DNA of 64,000 bases from Mycobacterium sp. (GTDB lineage Bacteria > Actinomycetota > Actinomycetes > Mycobacteriales > Mycobacteriaceae), in NCBI GenBank assembly GCA_020438845.1, contig JAGQTV010000112.1:42057-106056 (forward strand), in the 5' to 3' direction. The position numbers and the translations under genes were made by a program. The notes under the pieces are model-generated. The model ran no database searches. It had not been told where the DNA came from and saw nothing but the letters and a program-made list of their open reading frames with translations. Within the stretch, counting starts at the first letter, position 1, and the number at the start of each line of letters is the position of its first letter. Positions 29,110-39,238 of the stretch are shown piece by piece.

Positions 29110-29529
29110 CTAGACCCGGCGCCGCTTGGGCGGACGGCAGCCGTTGTGCGGCTGCGGGGTGACATCAGAAATTGCGCCAACCTCGAGGCCGGCGGCCTGC
29201 AACGAACGGATAGCTGTCTCGCGACCCGAGCCCGGGCCCTTGACGAACACGTCGACCTTCTTGACTCCGTGCTCCTGGGCCTTGCGCGCGGCGTTCTCGG
29301 CTGCCAACTGAGCGGCGAACGGCGTCGACTTACGTGAGCCCTTGAACCCGACGTGGCCCGACGATGCCCAGGCAATCACGTTGCCCTGCGGGTCGGTGAT
29401 GGACACGATGGTGTTGTTGAAGGTGCTCTTGATGTGCGCGGCGCCGTGCGGGACGTTCTTCTTTTCCCTGCGACGAGTCTTCTGCCCCTTCTTGGCGGCA
29501 GCTTGTCCGGTCTTCTTGGCTGGGGGCAT
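29110..29529 (-). CDS. rpsK: 30S ribosomal protein S11
   Basis: Platform protein of the small subunit, 139 residues. The ATG at 29529 ([16 protein letters not shown]) is one base beyond the rpsM stop and is preferred over in-frame codons up to 29589. Core motifs are [19 protein letters not shown] and [18 protein letters not shown] at the C-terminus. Confidence 0.98.
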   Translation of the reverse strand: MPPAKKTGQAAAKKGQKTRRREKKNVPHGAAHIKSTFNNTIVSITDPQGNVIAWASSGHVGFKGSRKSTPFAAQLAAENAARKAQEHGVKKVDVFVKGPGSGRETAIRSLQAAGLEVGAISDVTPQPHNGCRPPKRRRV

Positions 29530-29530
29530 G

Positions 29531-29905
29531 TTACTTGGCCTTCTTCTTGCCGGCGATGGTGCGCTTGGGGCCCTTGCGGGTGCGCGCATTGGTCTTGGTC
29601 CGCTGGCCGCGAACGGGTAGCCCGCGACGGTGCCGCAAGCCTTGGTAGCAACCGATTTCCATCTTCCGACGGATGTCGGCCTGCACCTCGCGACGCAGGT
29701 CGCCCTCGACTTTGAGCGTGGCTTCGATGTATTCGCGAAGCTGGGTCAGTTGGTCGTCGGTCAGATCCTTGCTGCGCATGTCCCGGTCAATGCCGGTAGC
29801 CTCCAGGATCTCCTTCGACCGGGTACGGCCGATGCCGTAGATGTAGGTCAGCGCGATCTCCATGCGCTTGTCGCGCGGAAGATCCACGCCCACTAGACGT
29901 GCCAC
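29531..29905 (-). CDS. rpsM: 30S ribosomal protein S13
   Basis: Head protein contacting the P-site tRNA and the large subunit, 124 residues with a GTG start. It has [20 protein letters not shown], the helix-two-turn-helix core and the C-terminal [19 protein letters not shown] tail. A 158-bp gap without recognisable signals separates it from rpmJ. Confidence 0.98.
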   Translation of the reverse strand: MARLVGVDLPRDKRMEIALTYIYGIGRTRSKEILEATGIDRDMRSKDLTDDQLTQLREYIEATLKVEGDLRREVQADIRRKMEIGCYQGLRHRRGLPVRGQRTKTNARTRKGPKRTIAGKKKAK

Positions 29906-30063
29906 AGGGCTGTATTCCTTCTCTAAGCGGAGGTCTGTTCCCAGTCCGTTCCCATCAGCTTTTGCTTGCGGGGCCCGGCCTCCGTTCCGGGCGTGGCGGC
30001 CCGGCGTATCCGGGCAGTGGTTCTGGGAGGTCTACATTCAGTTGTTGCTTGAAGAGCTGGTGA

Positions 30064-30177
30064 TTAGCCCTGACGCTGCTTGTGGCGCGGATCAGAGCAG
30101 ATCACCATTACCCGCCCATGCCGGCGGATCACCCTGCACTTGTCGCAGATCGGCTTGACGCTCGGGTTCACCTTCAC
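30064..30177 (-). CDS. rpmJ: 50S ribosomal protein L36 (zinc-binding form)
   Basis: A 37-residue protein read directly from the sequence: it starts with GTG at 30177 ([14 protein letters not shown]), continues [19 protein letters not shown] and stops with TAA at 30064. The CxxC, Cys and His ligands make it the zinc-binding (C+) form, the type replaced by a zinc-free paralogue under zinc limitation in mycobacteria. It lies between infA and rpsM. Confidence 0.97.
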
Positions 30178-30230
30178 GGCTTGTTGATCCTGTTCTCACT
30201 CGTGTTCATCTGGCTTTGTGTGGCCTGGGC

Positions 30231-30452
30231 CTACTTGTAGCGGTAGACGATGCGGCCTCTGGTCAGGTCGTAGGGGGACAACTCCACCACGACGCGGTCC
30301 TCGGGCAGGATGCGGATGTAGTGCTGCCGCATCTTGCCGCTGATATGGGCGAGCACCTTGTGGCCGTTCTCCAACTCAATGCGGAACATCGCATTGGGCA
30401 GGGGCTCGACCACGCGGCCCTCGACCTCGATGGCACCGTCTTTCTTGCCCAT
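30231..30452 (-). CDS. infA: translation initiation factor IF-1
   Basis: OB-fold factor of 73 residues occupying the 30S A site during initiation. It reads [20 protein letters not shown], with [20 protein letters not shown] and the end [13 protein letters not shown]. It is the first gene of the alpha operon and is divergent from rmlB. Confidence 0.99.
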   Translation of the reverse strand: MGKKDGAIEVEGRVVEPLPNAMFRIELENGHKVLAHISGKMRQHYIRILPEDRVVVELSPYDLTRGRIVYRYK

Positions 30453-30586
30453 AACCTCACAAATCCTGCTGGTCTCGTTCGGGGCAGCCTTCGCCCGACT
30501 GCAAAACGTGAGCCGCTAGACGAAACCGGAAGACGATTCCAGGACTTGACACGCAAGAGCCGGCGCGATCACCGCACCGTTGCCCT

Positions 30587-30615
30587 ACCATACCTGGTCT
30601 TTGCCTGCTGGCCAA
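30587..30615 (-). promoter_or_regulatory. probable promoter of infA and the alpha operon
   Basis: On the minus strand TTGGCC (30610-30615) and TATGGT (30587-30592) are exactly 17 bp apart, about 135 bp upstream of the infA ATG. It lies in the 216-bp region divergent from rmlB. Confidence 0.4.
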
Positions 30616-30635
30616 AATGGCGGCGTACGGTTTAG

Positions 30636-31664
<1,029 letters not shown>

Positions 31665-31665
31665 C

Positions 31666-32271
31666 ATGGCATTTCGCGAGCTTTCCGTGCCCGGTGCGTG
31701 GGAGATCACGCCCGCGCTGCACGGTGACAGTCGCGGACACTTCTTCGAGTGGTTCACCGAAAGCGGCTTCAGGGAGATGAGCGGTCACCCGTTCGCCATG
31801 CGGCAGGCGAACTGCTCGACGTCGTCTGTGGGGGTCCTGCGGGGCCTTCACTTCGCACAACTGCCACCCAGCCAGGCAAAGTACGTGACCTGCGTCAAGG
31901 GCTCTGTTTTCGATGTAGTCGTCGATATCAGAGTCGGCTCCCCCACCTTCGGCCACTGGGACTCGGTCTTGCTCGACGACGTGGACCGACGGTCGATTTA
32001 CATCTCGGAGGGGCTGGCACACGGATTCCTCTCCATGCAGGACCAATCGACCGTTATGTACCTGTGCTCGACGCCATATGCGCCGCAACGCGAGCACACC
32101 ATTAACGCGGCCGACCCGGCGATTGGTATCGAATGGCCACTCCCGGCTTCGGAGTTGCTGTTGTCCGATCGCGATGCCGCGGCCCCGTCGCTTGCCGAAG
32201 CACACGCGGCGGGTTTGCTTCCCAAATGGTCAGAGGCGAAAGCATTCGTCGCGGGACTGGCTGAGGGCTAG
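31666..32271 (+). CDS. rmlC: dTDP-4-dehydrorhamnose 3,5-epimerase
   Basis: Third step of dTDP-L-rhamnose synthesis, a cupin of 201 residues. It shows DSRGHFFEWF, the catalytic His in VLRGLHFAQLPPSQAKYVT and YISEGLAHGFLSMQD. The ATG at 31666 is one base after the rmlB stop. The open frame upstream to 31444 is only read-through inside rmlB. Confidence 0.97.
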   Translation: MAFRELSVPGAWEITPALHGDSRGHFFEWFTESGFREMSGHPFAMRQANCSTSSVGVLRGLHFAQLPPSQAKYVTCVKGSVFDVVVDIRVGSPTFGHWDSVLLDDVDRRSIYISEGLAHGFLSMQDQSTVMYLCSTPYAPQREHTINAADPAIGIEWPLPASELLLSDRDAAAPSLAEAHAAGLLPKWSEAKAFVAGLAEG

Positions 32272-32276
32272 CGCCC

Positions 32277-32316
32277 TTGCGAACCCCCTCCGTCGCTTAC
32301 TAGGATATCCAACTAA
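32277..32316 (+). promoter_or_regulatory. promoter and overlapping palindrome upstream of mmsA
   Basis: TTGCGA (32277-32282), an 18-bp spacer and TAGGAT (32301-32306) form a likely promoter ending about 38 bp before the mmsA ATG. Over the -10 box lies a 20-bp palindrome, TTACTAGGATATCCAACTAA (32297-32316), with 8 of 10 bases matched between half-sites. That geometry fits a repressor operator for the valine-catabolic operon. Confidence 0.5.
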
Positions 32317-32344
32317 TCCCCCTTTTTTCAGCCGGAGGCAGTTC

Positions 32345-33865
32345 ATGACCACCCAGATTCAGCACTTCATCGACGGCCGCCTCAGCCCCCTGTCGAGTAC
32401 CCGCACAGCAGACGTTTTCAATCCCAGCACCGGCGAGGTGCAGGCCCAGGTGCTGCTGGCCTCTGCAACCGACGTCGACACCGCGGTGGCCTCGGCGGTC
32501 GAGGCGCAGAAAGTCTGGGCCGCGTACAACCCGCAACGACGCGCCCGGGTGTTGATGAAATTCATCGAGCTCGTGAATGCCAACGCCGACGAAATCGCCG
32601 AACTGTTGTCCAGGGAGCACGGCAAGACAGTGCCCGACTCAATGGGTGACATCCAGCGCGGCATCGAGGTCATCGAGTTCGCCGTCGGTATCCCGCATCT
32701 GATGAAGGGCGAGTTCACCGAGGGCGCAGGTCCTGGCATCGACGTCTACTCCATTCGCCAGCCGCTCGGCGTCGTGGCCGGGATCACCCCGTTCAACTTC
32801 CCCGCCATGATTCCGCTGTGGAAGGCCGGCCCTGCACTGGCGTGCGGAAACGCCTTCATCCTCAAGCCCTCTGAGCGCGATCCCTCGGTTCCCCTCCGGC
32901 TTGCCGAGCTGTTCGTCGAGGCTGGCCTACCGCCCGGCGTCTTCCAGGTTGTGCAGGGCGACAAGGAAGCGGTCGACGCCATCTTGGCCCACCCGGACAT
33001 CAAAGCCGTCGGCTTCGTCGGCAGCTCCGACATCGCGCAGTACATCTACTCGACCGCGGCCGCCAACGGAAAACGTTCGCAGTGCTTCGGCGGCGCGAAG
33101 AACCACATGATCGTCATGCCCGATGCCGATCTCGACCAGGCCGTCGATGCGTTGATCGGTGCCGGGTACGGCAGCGCCGGGGAGCGCTGCATGGCAATCA
33201 GCGTCGCCGTTCCGGTCGGTGAGGAAACGGCAAACCGGTTGCGGGCCAGGCTCGTCGAGCGAATCAACAACCTCCGGGTCGGCCACAGCCTGGACCCGAA
33301 GGCCGACTACGGTCCATTGGTGACCGGCGCCGCCCTGAAGCGGGTGCGCGACTACATCGACGCCGGGGTCGAGGCCGGTGCCGAGATCGTTGTCGACGGC
33401 CGCGAGAAAGCCAGCGACGAGATGACGTTCGGCGACGACAGCCTCGAAGGGGGCTTCTTCATCGGCCCGACCCTGTTCGACCACGTCACCACAGACATGT
33501 CGATCTACACCGACGAGATCTTCGGACCCGTGCTCTGCATCGTGCGTGCCCACGACTACGAGGAGGCTCTGCGGTTGCCGACCGAGCATGAGTACGGCAA
33601 CGGTGTCGCCGTGTTCACCCGGGATGGCGACACCGCAAGGGACTTCGTGTCCCGCGTCCAGGTCGGGATGGTCGGCGTCAACGTGCCGATCCCGGTTCCG
33701 GTGTCCTACCACACCTTCGGCGGCTGGAAGCGCTCCGGCTTCGGTGACCTCAATCAGCACGGCCCTGCGTCGATCCAGTTCTACACCAAAGTGAAGACCA
33801 TCACCGAGCGTTGGCCGTCGGGCATCAAGGACGGCGCAGAGTTCGTCATCCCGACGATGAAGTAG
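32345..33865 (+). CDS. mmsA: methylmalonate-semialdehyde dehydrogenase (CoA-acylating)
   Basis: Oxidises methylmalonate semialdehyde to propionyl-CoA in valine and thymine breakdown. This aldehyde dehydrogenase-fold protein has 506 residues. It shows GVVAGITPFNFPAMIPLWK, VGFVGSSDIAQYIY and catalytic Cys282 in GYGSAGERCMAIS, all typical of the MmsA subgroup. The ATG at 32345 follows a GGAGG sequence. It leads an operon with the acyl-CoA dehydrogenase and mmsB, the order also found as Rv0753c-Rv0751c in M. tuberculosis. Confidence 0.96.
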   Translation: MTTQIQHFIDGRLSPLSSTRTADVFNPSTGEVQAQVLLASATDVDTAVASAVEAQKVWAAYNPQRRARVLMKFIELVNANADEIAELLSREHGKTVPDSMGDIQRGIEVIEFAVGIPHLMKGEFTEGAGPGIDVYSIRQPLGVVAGITPFNFPAMIPLWKAGPALACGNAFILKPSERDPSVPLRLAELFVEAGLPPGVFQVVQGDKEAVDAILAHPDIKAVGFVGSSDIAQYIYSTAAANGKRSQCFGGAKNHMIVMPDADLDQAVDALIGAGYGSAGERCMAISVAVPVGEETANRLRARLVERINNLRVGHSLDPKADYGPLVTGAALKRVRDYIDAGVEAGAEIVVDGREKASDEMTFGDDSLEGGFFIGPTLFDHVTTDMSIYTDEIFGPVLCIVRAHDYEEALRLPTEHEYGNGVAVFTRDGDTARDFVSRVQVGMVGVNVPIPVPVSYHTFGGWKRSGFGDLNQHGPASIQFYTKVKTITERWPSGIKDGAEFVIPTMK

Positions 33866-33872
33866 CGGGCCG

Positions 33873-35036
33873 ATGGCCTTCCTCACACTGGACGACGACG
33901 ACCGTGTGATCGTCGACACCGCGGCGGCCTTCGCCGCAAAACGCCTCGAGCCGCACGCCATGGAATGGGACAAGAGCAAGCACTTCCCCGTCGATGTGAT
34001 GCGCGAAGCCGCCGAGTTGGGCATGGCGGCGATCTACTGCGGCGAGGATGTCGGAGGTAGCGGCCTGCGCCGCATTGACGCGGTGCGCATCTTCGAGCAA
34101 CTGTCCTACGCCGACCCCGTCATCGCGTCGTTCATCTCGATCCACAACATGTGCGCGTGGATGATCGACACCTACGGCAACGCCGAACAGCGCAAGTCGT
34201 GGATCCCGAGGTTGGCGTCAATGGACGCCATCGCCAGCTATTGCCTGACCGAACCGGGTGCCGGGTCGGATGCGGCCGCACTGCGCACCAAGGCGGTTCG
34301 CGATGGCGACCACTTTGTGCTCGATGGCGTCAAGCAGTTCATCTCCGGAGCCGGCACCTCCGACGTGTACGTCATCATGGCCCGCACCGGTTCCGAAGGC
34401 CCGCGGGGGATTTCTGCGTTCATCGTCGAAAAGGGCACGCCGGGGCTGAGTTTCGGCGCCAACGAGGAGAAAATGGGCTGGAACGCCCAACCTACCGCTC
34501 AGGTCATCATGGAGGGCGTCCGCGTTCCGGCCGACGCCATGCTCGGTTGCGCCGAGGGCGAGGGCAAGGGTTTCGGCATCGCCATGAGCGGCCTCAACGG
34601 CGGCCGCCTCAACATCGCGGCCTGCTCACTCGGCGGCGGTCAGGCCGCCTACGACAAGGCGGTTCGCTACGTGGCCGATCGCCGCGCTTTCGGGGGCGCG
34701 CTAATCGACGAGCCGACCATCCGCTTCACCCTGGCCGACATGGCCACATCGTTGGAGACCTCACGGCTGATGCTGTGGCGCGCCGCCGATGCGCTGGACA
34801 ACGACGAGGCGGACAAGGTGACGCTGTGCGCCATGGCCAAGCGCTACGTCACCGACTCCTGCTTCGACGTGGCCGACCAGGCTCTGCAACTGCTGGGCGG
34901 GTACGGCTATCTTCGGGAGTACGGTCTGGAAAAGATCGTCCGCGATCTCCGGGTGCACCGGATCCTGGAGGGCACCAACGAGATCATGCGCGTCGTGATC
35001 GGGCGGGCCGAGGCCTCCCGAGTGCGCACCGCGTAG
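33873..35036 (+). CDS. acyl-CoA dehydrogenase, probably isobutyryl-CoA dehydrogenase
   Basis: FAD enzyme of 387 residues, seven bases after mmsA. It has the FAD motif YCLTEPGAGSDAAALRTKA, a substrate-binding region DVYVIMARTGSEGPRG, QLLGGYGYLREYGLEKIVRD and the catalytic Glu in RVHRILEGTNEIMRVVIG. Position between mmsA and mmsB points to isobutyryl-CoA as substrate in valine catabolism (fadE9-type). The start is an ATG (MAFLTLDDDDRVIVDTA). Confidence 0.93.
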   Translation: MAFLTLDDDDRVIVDTAAAFAAKRLEPHAMEWDKSKHFPVDVMREAAELGMAAIYCGEDVGGSGLRRIDAVRIFEQLSYADPVIASFISIHNMCAWMIDTYGNAEQRKSWIPRLASMDAIASYCLTEPGAGSDAAALRTKAVRDGDHFVLDGVKQFISGAGTSDVYVIMARTGSEGPRGISAFIVEKGTPGLSFGANEEKMGWNAQPTAQVIMEGVRVPADAMLGCAEGEGKGFGIAMSGLNGGRLNIAACSLGGGQAAYDKAVRYVADRRAFGGALIDEPTIRFTLADMATSLETSRLMLWRAADALDNDEADKVTLCAMAKRYVTDSCFDVADQALQLLGGYGYLREYGLEKIVRDLRVHRILEGTNEIMRVVIGRAEASRVRTA

Positions 35037-35064
35037 CCAACTCCTCGGGTAGAAGGACTTTGAC

Positions 35065-35934
35065 ATGACCACGATCGCGTTCCTTGGCCTGGGCAACATG
35101 GGCGCCCCCATGGCCGCCAACCTGGTCAACGCCGGCTACAACGTCCGCGGCTTTGACCCCGTTCGAGCGGCCTGCGATGCCGCTGCCGAAAAGGGCGTCG
35201 CCGTCTTCGAAAGCGGAGCCGGCGCCGTCACGGGCGCCGACGTCGTCTTCACCATGCTGCCCAACGGCACCCTGGTGAAGGAGTGCTACGCCGAAGTCAT
35301 GCCGACGGCCGCACCGGGGTCGCTCTTCATCGACAGTTCCACCATCGCCGTCGGCGACGCCCGTAACGTCCACGCCTACGCCGCCGAGCGGGGATTCCCC
35401 CAGCTGGACGCCCCGGTGTCCGGCGGAGTCAAGGGCGCCGTCGCCGGGACGTTGGCGTTCATGGTGGGCGGCGAGACCGCTGCGCTGGAGACTGCGCGTC
35501 CGGTGCTGGAAGCCATGGCGGGCAAGATCATTCACTGCGGCGAATCGGGTGCCGGCCAGGCCGCGAAGCTTTGCAACAACATGCTGCTGGCGGTACAGCA
35601 GATCGCCGTGGGCGAGGCATTCGTCCTAGCCGAGAAGCTCGGGCTGTCGGCTGACTCGCTCTTCGAGGTGATCACCGGCGCGACGGGGAACTGCTGGGCC
35701 GTGCACACCAACTGCCCTGTGCCGGGCCCCGTTCCCACGTCGCCGGCGAACAATGATTTCAAGCCCGGCTTCGCCACGGCCTTGATGAACAAGGATCTCG
35801 GCTTGGCGATGGATGCGGTGGCCTCGACAGGGGCATCAGCACCGTTGGGTAGCCACGCAGCCCAGATTTACGCTCGCTTCGCCGCCGCACATCCTGACCT
35901 GGATTTCAGCGCGGTCATCGAAACCCTGCGCTAG
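35065..35934 (+). CDS. mmsB: 3-hydroxyisobutyrate dehydrogenase
   Basis: NAD-dependent oxidation of 3-hydroxyisobutyrate to methylmalonate semialdehyde, the substrate of MmsA. The 289 residues carry the Rossmann motif IAFLGLGNMGAPMAANLVNAG split as usual, the substrate signature DAPVSGGVKGAVAGTL and the catalytic Lys in GAGQAAKLCNNMLL, with KDLGLAMDA near the end. It completes the operon. An AGAAGGA sequence precedes its ATG. Confidence 0.96.
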   Translation: MTTIAFLGLGNMGAPMAANLVNAGYNVRGFDPVRAACDAAAEKGVAVFESGAGAVTGADVVFTMLPNGTLVKECYAEVMPTAAPGSLFIDSSTIAVGDARNVHAYAAERGFPQLDAPVSGGVKGAVAGTLAFMVGGETAALETARPVLEAMAGKIIHCGESGAGQAAKLCNNMLLAVQQIAVGEAFVLAEKLGLSADSLFEVITGATGNCWAVHTNCPVPGPVPTSPANNDFKPGFATALMNKDLGLAMDAVASTGASAPLGSHAAQIYARFAAAHPDLDFSAVIETLR

Positions 35935-35954
35935 TGCCAGAGAGCAACCGGGCC

Positions 35955-36479
35955 TCAGAAGTCACCCGCGTGGTGGCGCAGCGTTTCGATCGACTCGACC
36001 AGCGCGTGGGCCTGCCCCGCTGACATTCCGACGTCGGCGAACACCTGCTCGTTAAGGGTGACGGTGGCGTCCTCGACTGTGGAACGGCCCAGATCGGTGA
36101 TCTGCACCAGGGTGGTGCGGCCATCGGTGGGGTGCGGGACTCGCTGGACCAGTCCGTCGGCCTCCAAGCGCCGAATCGCGTGGGTGACACTGGTGACGTG
36201 GACTTGGAGCCGATCCGACGCTTTGGTGATCGGCAGCGCTCCGGTTCTGCTGAAGGCCAACAACCGCAGTAACTCGAAGCGAGAGAAGCTCAGGTCGTAG
36301 GGCCGAAGAGCGTTCTCCACCCTGGCCAGAAGGATCTGGTGCGCCCGCATCACCGAGGTCACCGCCATCATGCCGTCGGCGACCTCGCCCCAGCCCGCCC
36401 GTTCCCAATTCGCGCGCGCAGCGGCGATGGGATCGCGGGTGTCGCGCTCGGACAAATGTTTGGGCATCAGGTCTTTCAT
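35955..36479 (-). CDS. MarR-family transcriptional regulator
   Basis: Winged-helix dimer-type regulator of 174 residues. The DNA-binding part shows FSRFELLRLLAFSRTGALPIT, LQVHVTSVTHAIRRLEADGLV and the wing HPTDGRTTLVQITDLGR. It converges on mmsB (20-bp gap) and is divergent from the large lipoprotein gene 111 bp away. It could regulate either that gene or the valine operon. No site resembling the mmsA palindrome is visible in its own upstream region. Confidence 0.92.
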   Translation of the reverse strand: MKDLMPKHLSERDTRDPIAAARANWERAGWGEVADGMMAVTSVMRAHQILLARVENALRPYDLSFSRFELLRLLAFSRTGALPITKASDRLQVHVTSVTHAIRRLEADGLVQRVPHPTDGRTTLVQITDLGRSTVEDATVTLNEQVFADVGMSAGQAHALVESIETLRHHAGDF

Positions 36480-36590
36480 ACCGCATCATCGCGGTTGCGG
36501 TGATCGACGACCCGATGACGCACGTTCCACCACATCCGCACCAATCGTTACGGCAGAATGTGAACCGCCGACGAAGGTGGGAGGCCGCCG

Positions 36591-39212
36591 ATGGTTTGTG
36601 CGCGAGTCCTAATCGCGCTCCTCATCTCGGTTTTCGTCGTGAGCTGCGGCGGGAGTTCCACCCCGCAGAACGCGACCGGCGGGTCGGGCCCACTCATCAA
36701 GGCGGAGAAGCTACCCGAATCCGACCCGGCGGTACCCGCCGAAGCGGCCTCGGCCCAGCGCATCACCTACCGATCGCGGTCGGGGGTCGACGACTCCAAC
36801 CCCTACGTCACAGGGTCGGTCTACGTCCCCCGGTCCGCAGCCCCTCAGGGCGGGTACCACATCGTCGCCTATGGCCAAGCCCTGAATTCAACCAGCCCCA
36901 ATTGCCAGTCGCCACAGCCCACCGCGGCTTCAGCGGCGGCCATCAACACGCTATTGAAAGCCGGCTACGTCGTCGCGGTACCCGACTATCAGGGGTTGGG
37001 AGACCCGGCGGGCGGGAAACGTCTCTACCACCCGTCCCTGGACTCGACGACCGGCGGTTACAACATGCTCGACGTGGTACGCGCCACGTCCAAGCTGATT
37101 CCGGACGCATCGCCAATCTGGGTCGCCGTCGGCGAGGTTCAGGGCGGACAGGCCGCATGGGCCCTCAACGAACTCTCCGACAACTACGGATTCCAGCATC
37201 TGCGCGGCACCGTGAGCATTTCACCGATCGCGGATTTTTCCGGCCTCGCCGACACCGCCGCCCAGGGGAAGCTCACCGGCGAACAACGTCGCCTCTACAT
37301 CTCCTACCTGGCGGCGCTGTCAACCGAATACAAAGCCCAGTTCCCACTCGATGACTACCGCCGCGGGGTGGCCAAGGAGAAGTGGGATCTACTGTCGAAC
37401 TGCAATCCGGGCGACGACGCCGCCCGCAATGCGGTCATCGCCCAAATCGGCCCCGACGATCTCCGTCCCGCCAGCCCGGAGGCCCTGGCAGCGCTGAAAA
37501 GGTACATAGACAAGACGACGCTGCCGCAAGGCCCGGCCCAGGCGCCGATGCTGGTGATGTACGGCGACAATGATCCGCTCACCCCCGCGGCCTGGACCGA
37601 GCAGGCCATCGCTCGCGCCTGCGCGATGAACGACCGGATCACGGTCCGCGAGTCGCCCTCGCCGTCGCTGAACGCCGAGGTGATGGACTGGATCGCCCAG
37701 CGCGTCCGCGAAGAACCGGTCGCCGACGACTGCGCGGCTTTCGTGGCAGCGCATCCTCTGCCCCCCTCGGCAGCTGCGCCGGAGCCGAAACCCGTGGCGG
37801 CCCCCGTCGCCCCGCCGGCGGAGAGCTCACGCGGTGGCGAGCAGGCTGCTGCCACCAGTGAGGTCTCGCTGATCGACGGCTGGCTGCCGGTGACCATCCA
37901 GGTCGTGGCGGGGGCCGCATTGATTGCGGCCACCGGGTGGCGGTCGCGGCGCTGGCGGTTGCGCTGGCTGCCGATCGCCGCGGCAGTGGGCGCCGCGTCC
38001 ATAGGCGTCGCCTGGTGGTTCGTCACGAGCCAGGGCTGGGGCTCGGTCTATCCCTGGGGCATGTGGGTCTGGATCGGTCTGACCGGCCTGGCCGCCGTGG
38101 TCGCGGTACTCGGCTGGCCGGGATCACAGTGGTGGCGGCGCACCCTCGCGGTGCTGGCGGTCCCGCTCTGTTTCCTGTCCGCTGGCACAGTCCTCAACGC
38201 GTCGCTGGGCTACCTGCCGACCGTCACCGCCGCTTGGCAACGGGCAACCGGCCAGCTCCCCCCGCAGTGGATTGATCAGACCAAACTCGCCGAGATGCAG
38301 CGAGACGGAATCAGGCCGACGAGGGGAACCGTCGTTCGGATCACCACCCCGAGCAACATCTCCGGATTCGCCCACCGGGAGGAGATGGTGTACCTGCCGC
38401 CGGCGTGGTTCACCTCGAGCCCACCGCCCGAACTGCCGGCGGTGATGATGATCGGGGCGGAACTCAGCGCGCCCTCCGATTGGCTGCTGTCCGGCCGGGC
38501 CCTGGACGTCCTGGACAACTTCGCCCTGCAGCACCATGGGGTCACACCGGTCATGGTGTTCCCGGACACCAGCGGGTCGTTCACCAACGACACCGAATGC
38601 GTGAACGGCCTGCGCGGCAACGCCGCCGACCATCTGATCCAGGAGTTCGTGCCCTACGTGATCTCGAATTTCGGTGTCAGCTCGAAGGCCTCCGGCTGGG
38701 GCCTGGCCGGATGGTCCTCCGGCGGCACCTGCTCGCTCACCCTGGCCGTCAGCCATCCCGAAATGTTCAGCGCGATCGTCGATCTCGACGGACAACTCGG
38801 ACCGAACGCCGGGAAGAAGAAACAAACCATTGCCCGGCTGTTCGGCGGCGACGAAGAGGCCTGGGCGGCATTCGATCCGAAAACAATCGTGGAGAACCGC
38901 CGGTACTACTACGACATGGCGGCGTGGGTCGGAGTGTCGGACCAGATTCCGACCCGGCATTGGCCTGCGGACTCCGGTGCCGGGCACACCGATCAGCTAC
39001 ACGACTGGGATACCTATTCCGAGGACCACGCCAAGACCGCGAACCAGTTGTGCATCCTTCTCAGCGCGCACGGGATCGAATGCTCGGTAGTGGGATACAG
39101 GGGCGGTCACGACTTCCCGTCGGCCTCGTTCGGGTTCAAGGACGCGCTGCCGTGGCTGGCCGGTTGGCTTGGCACCCCCGGTGTCCCGAAGATCGACCTT
39201 CCGGGATCCTGA
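36591..39212 (+). CDS. lipoprotein fusing a pseudo-lipase, four membrane helices and an esterase
   Basis: Membrane lipoprotein of 873 residues. A signal peptide ends in the lipobox VVSC, with Cys19 as the lipidation site. Residues about 50-385 match the secretory lipase (LIP) fold, but the nucleophile elbow reads VGEVQGGQAAW (Val183 for Ser) and the usual C-terminal His is not evident, so this half looks inactive. A Pro/Ala linker and four hydrophobic segments follow (about 433-449, 459-478, 489-508, 518-536). Residues about 580-865 form an esterase-D/mycolyltransferase-like domain with Ser709 in LAGWSSGGTC and His840 in RGGHDF, apparently intact. With Cys19 outside, four helices leave the esterase outside too. 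Substrate unknown. Confidence 0.88.
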   Translation: MVCARVLIALLISVFVVSCGGSSTPQNATGGSGPLIKAEKLPESDPAVPAEAASAQRITYRSRSGVDDSNPYVTGSVYVPRSAAPQGGYHIVAYGQALNSTSPNCQSPQPTAASAAAINTLLKAGYVVAVPDYQGLGDPAGGKRLYHPSLDSTTGGYNMLDVVRATSKLIPDASPIWVAVGEVQGGQAAWALNELSDNYGFQHLRGTVSISPIADFSGLADTAAQGKLTGEQRRLYISYLAALSTEYKAQFPLDDYRRGVAKEKWDLLSNCNPGDDAARNAVIAQIGPDDLRPASPEALAALKRYIDKTTLPQGPAQAPMLVMYGDNDPLTPAAWTEQAIARACAMNDRITVRESPSPSLNAEVMDWIAQRVREEPVADDCAAFVAAHPLPPSAAAPEPKPVAAPVAPPAESSRGGEQAAATSEVSLIDGWLPVTIQVVAGAALIAATGWRSRRWRLRWLPIAAAVGAASIGVAWWFVTSQGWGSVYPWGMWVWIGLTGLAAVVAVLGWPGSQWWRRTLAVLAVPLCFLSAGTVLNASLGYLPTVTAAWQRATGQLPPQWIDQTKLAEMQRDGIRPTRGTVVRITTPSNISGFAHREEMVYLPPAWFTSSPPPELPAVMMIGAELSAPSDWLLSGRALDVLDNFALQHHGVTPVMVFPDTSGSFTNDTECVNGLRGNAADHLIQEFVPYVISNFGVSSKASGWGLAGWSSGGTCSLTLAVSHPEMFSAIVDLDGQLGPNAGKKKQTIARLFGGDEEAWAAFDPKTIVENRRYYYDMAAWVGVSDQIPTRHWPADSGAGHTDQLHDWDTYSEDHAKTANQLCILLSAHGIECSVVGYRGGHDFPSASFGFKDALPWLAGWLGTPGVPKIDLPGS

Positions 39213-39223
39213 ATCTGGGAGGC

Positions 39224-39238
39224 CCTGACCGCGTCAGG
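39224..39238. terminator. short hairpin between convergent genes
   Basis: CCTGAC, CGC loop, GTCAGG forms a perfect 6-bp stem in the 21-bp gap between the lipoprotein gene and the end of map, reaching into the map stop codon. It is a plausible weak terminator for either strand. Confidence 0.35.

Noticed and set aside
29906-30063. 158-bp gap between rpsM and rpmJ searched for a small gene or RNA
   Set aside because: No start with a ribosome-binding site, no hairpin with T-run and no tRNA-like fold was seen.
32078-32344. Upstream extension of mmsA into rmlC
   Set aside because: The open frame is a read-through inside rmlC. The conserved protein starts at 32345 behind a ribosome-binding site and promoter.
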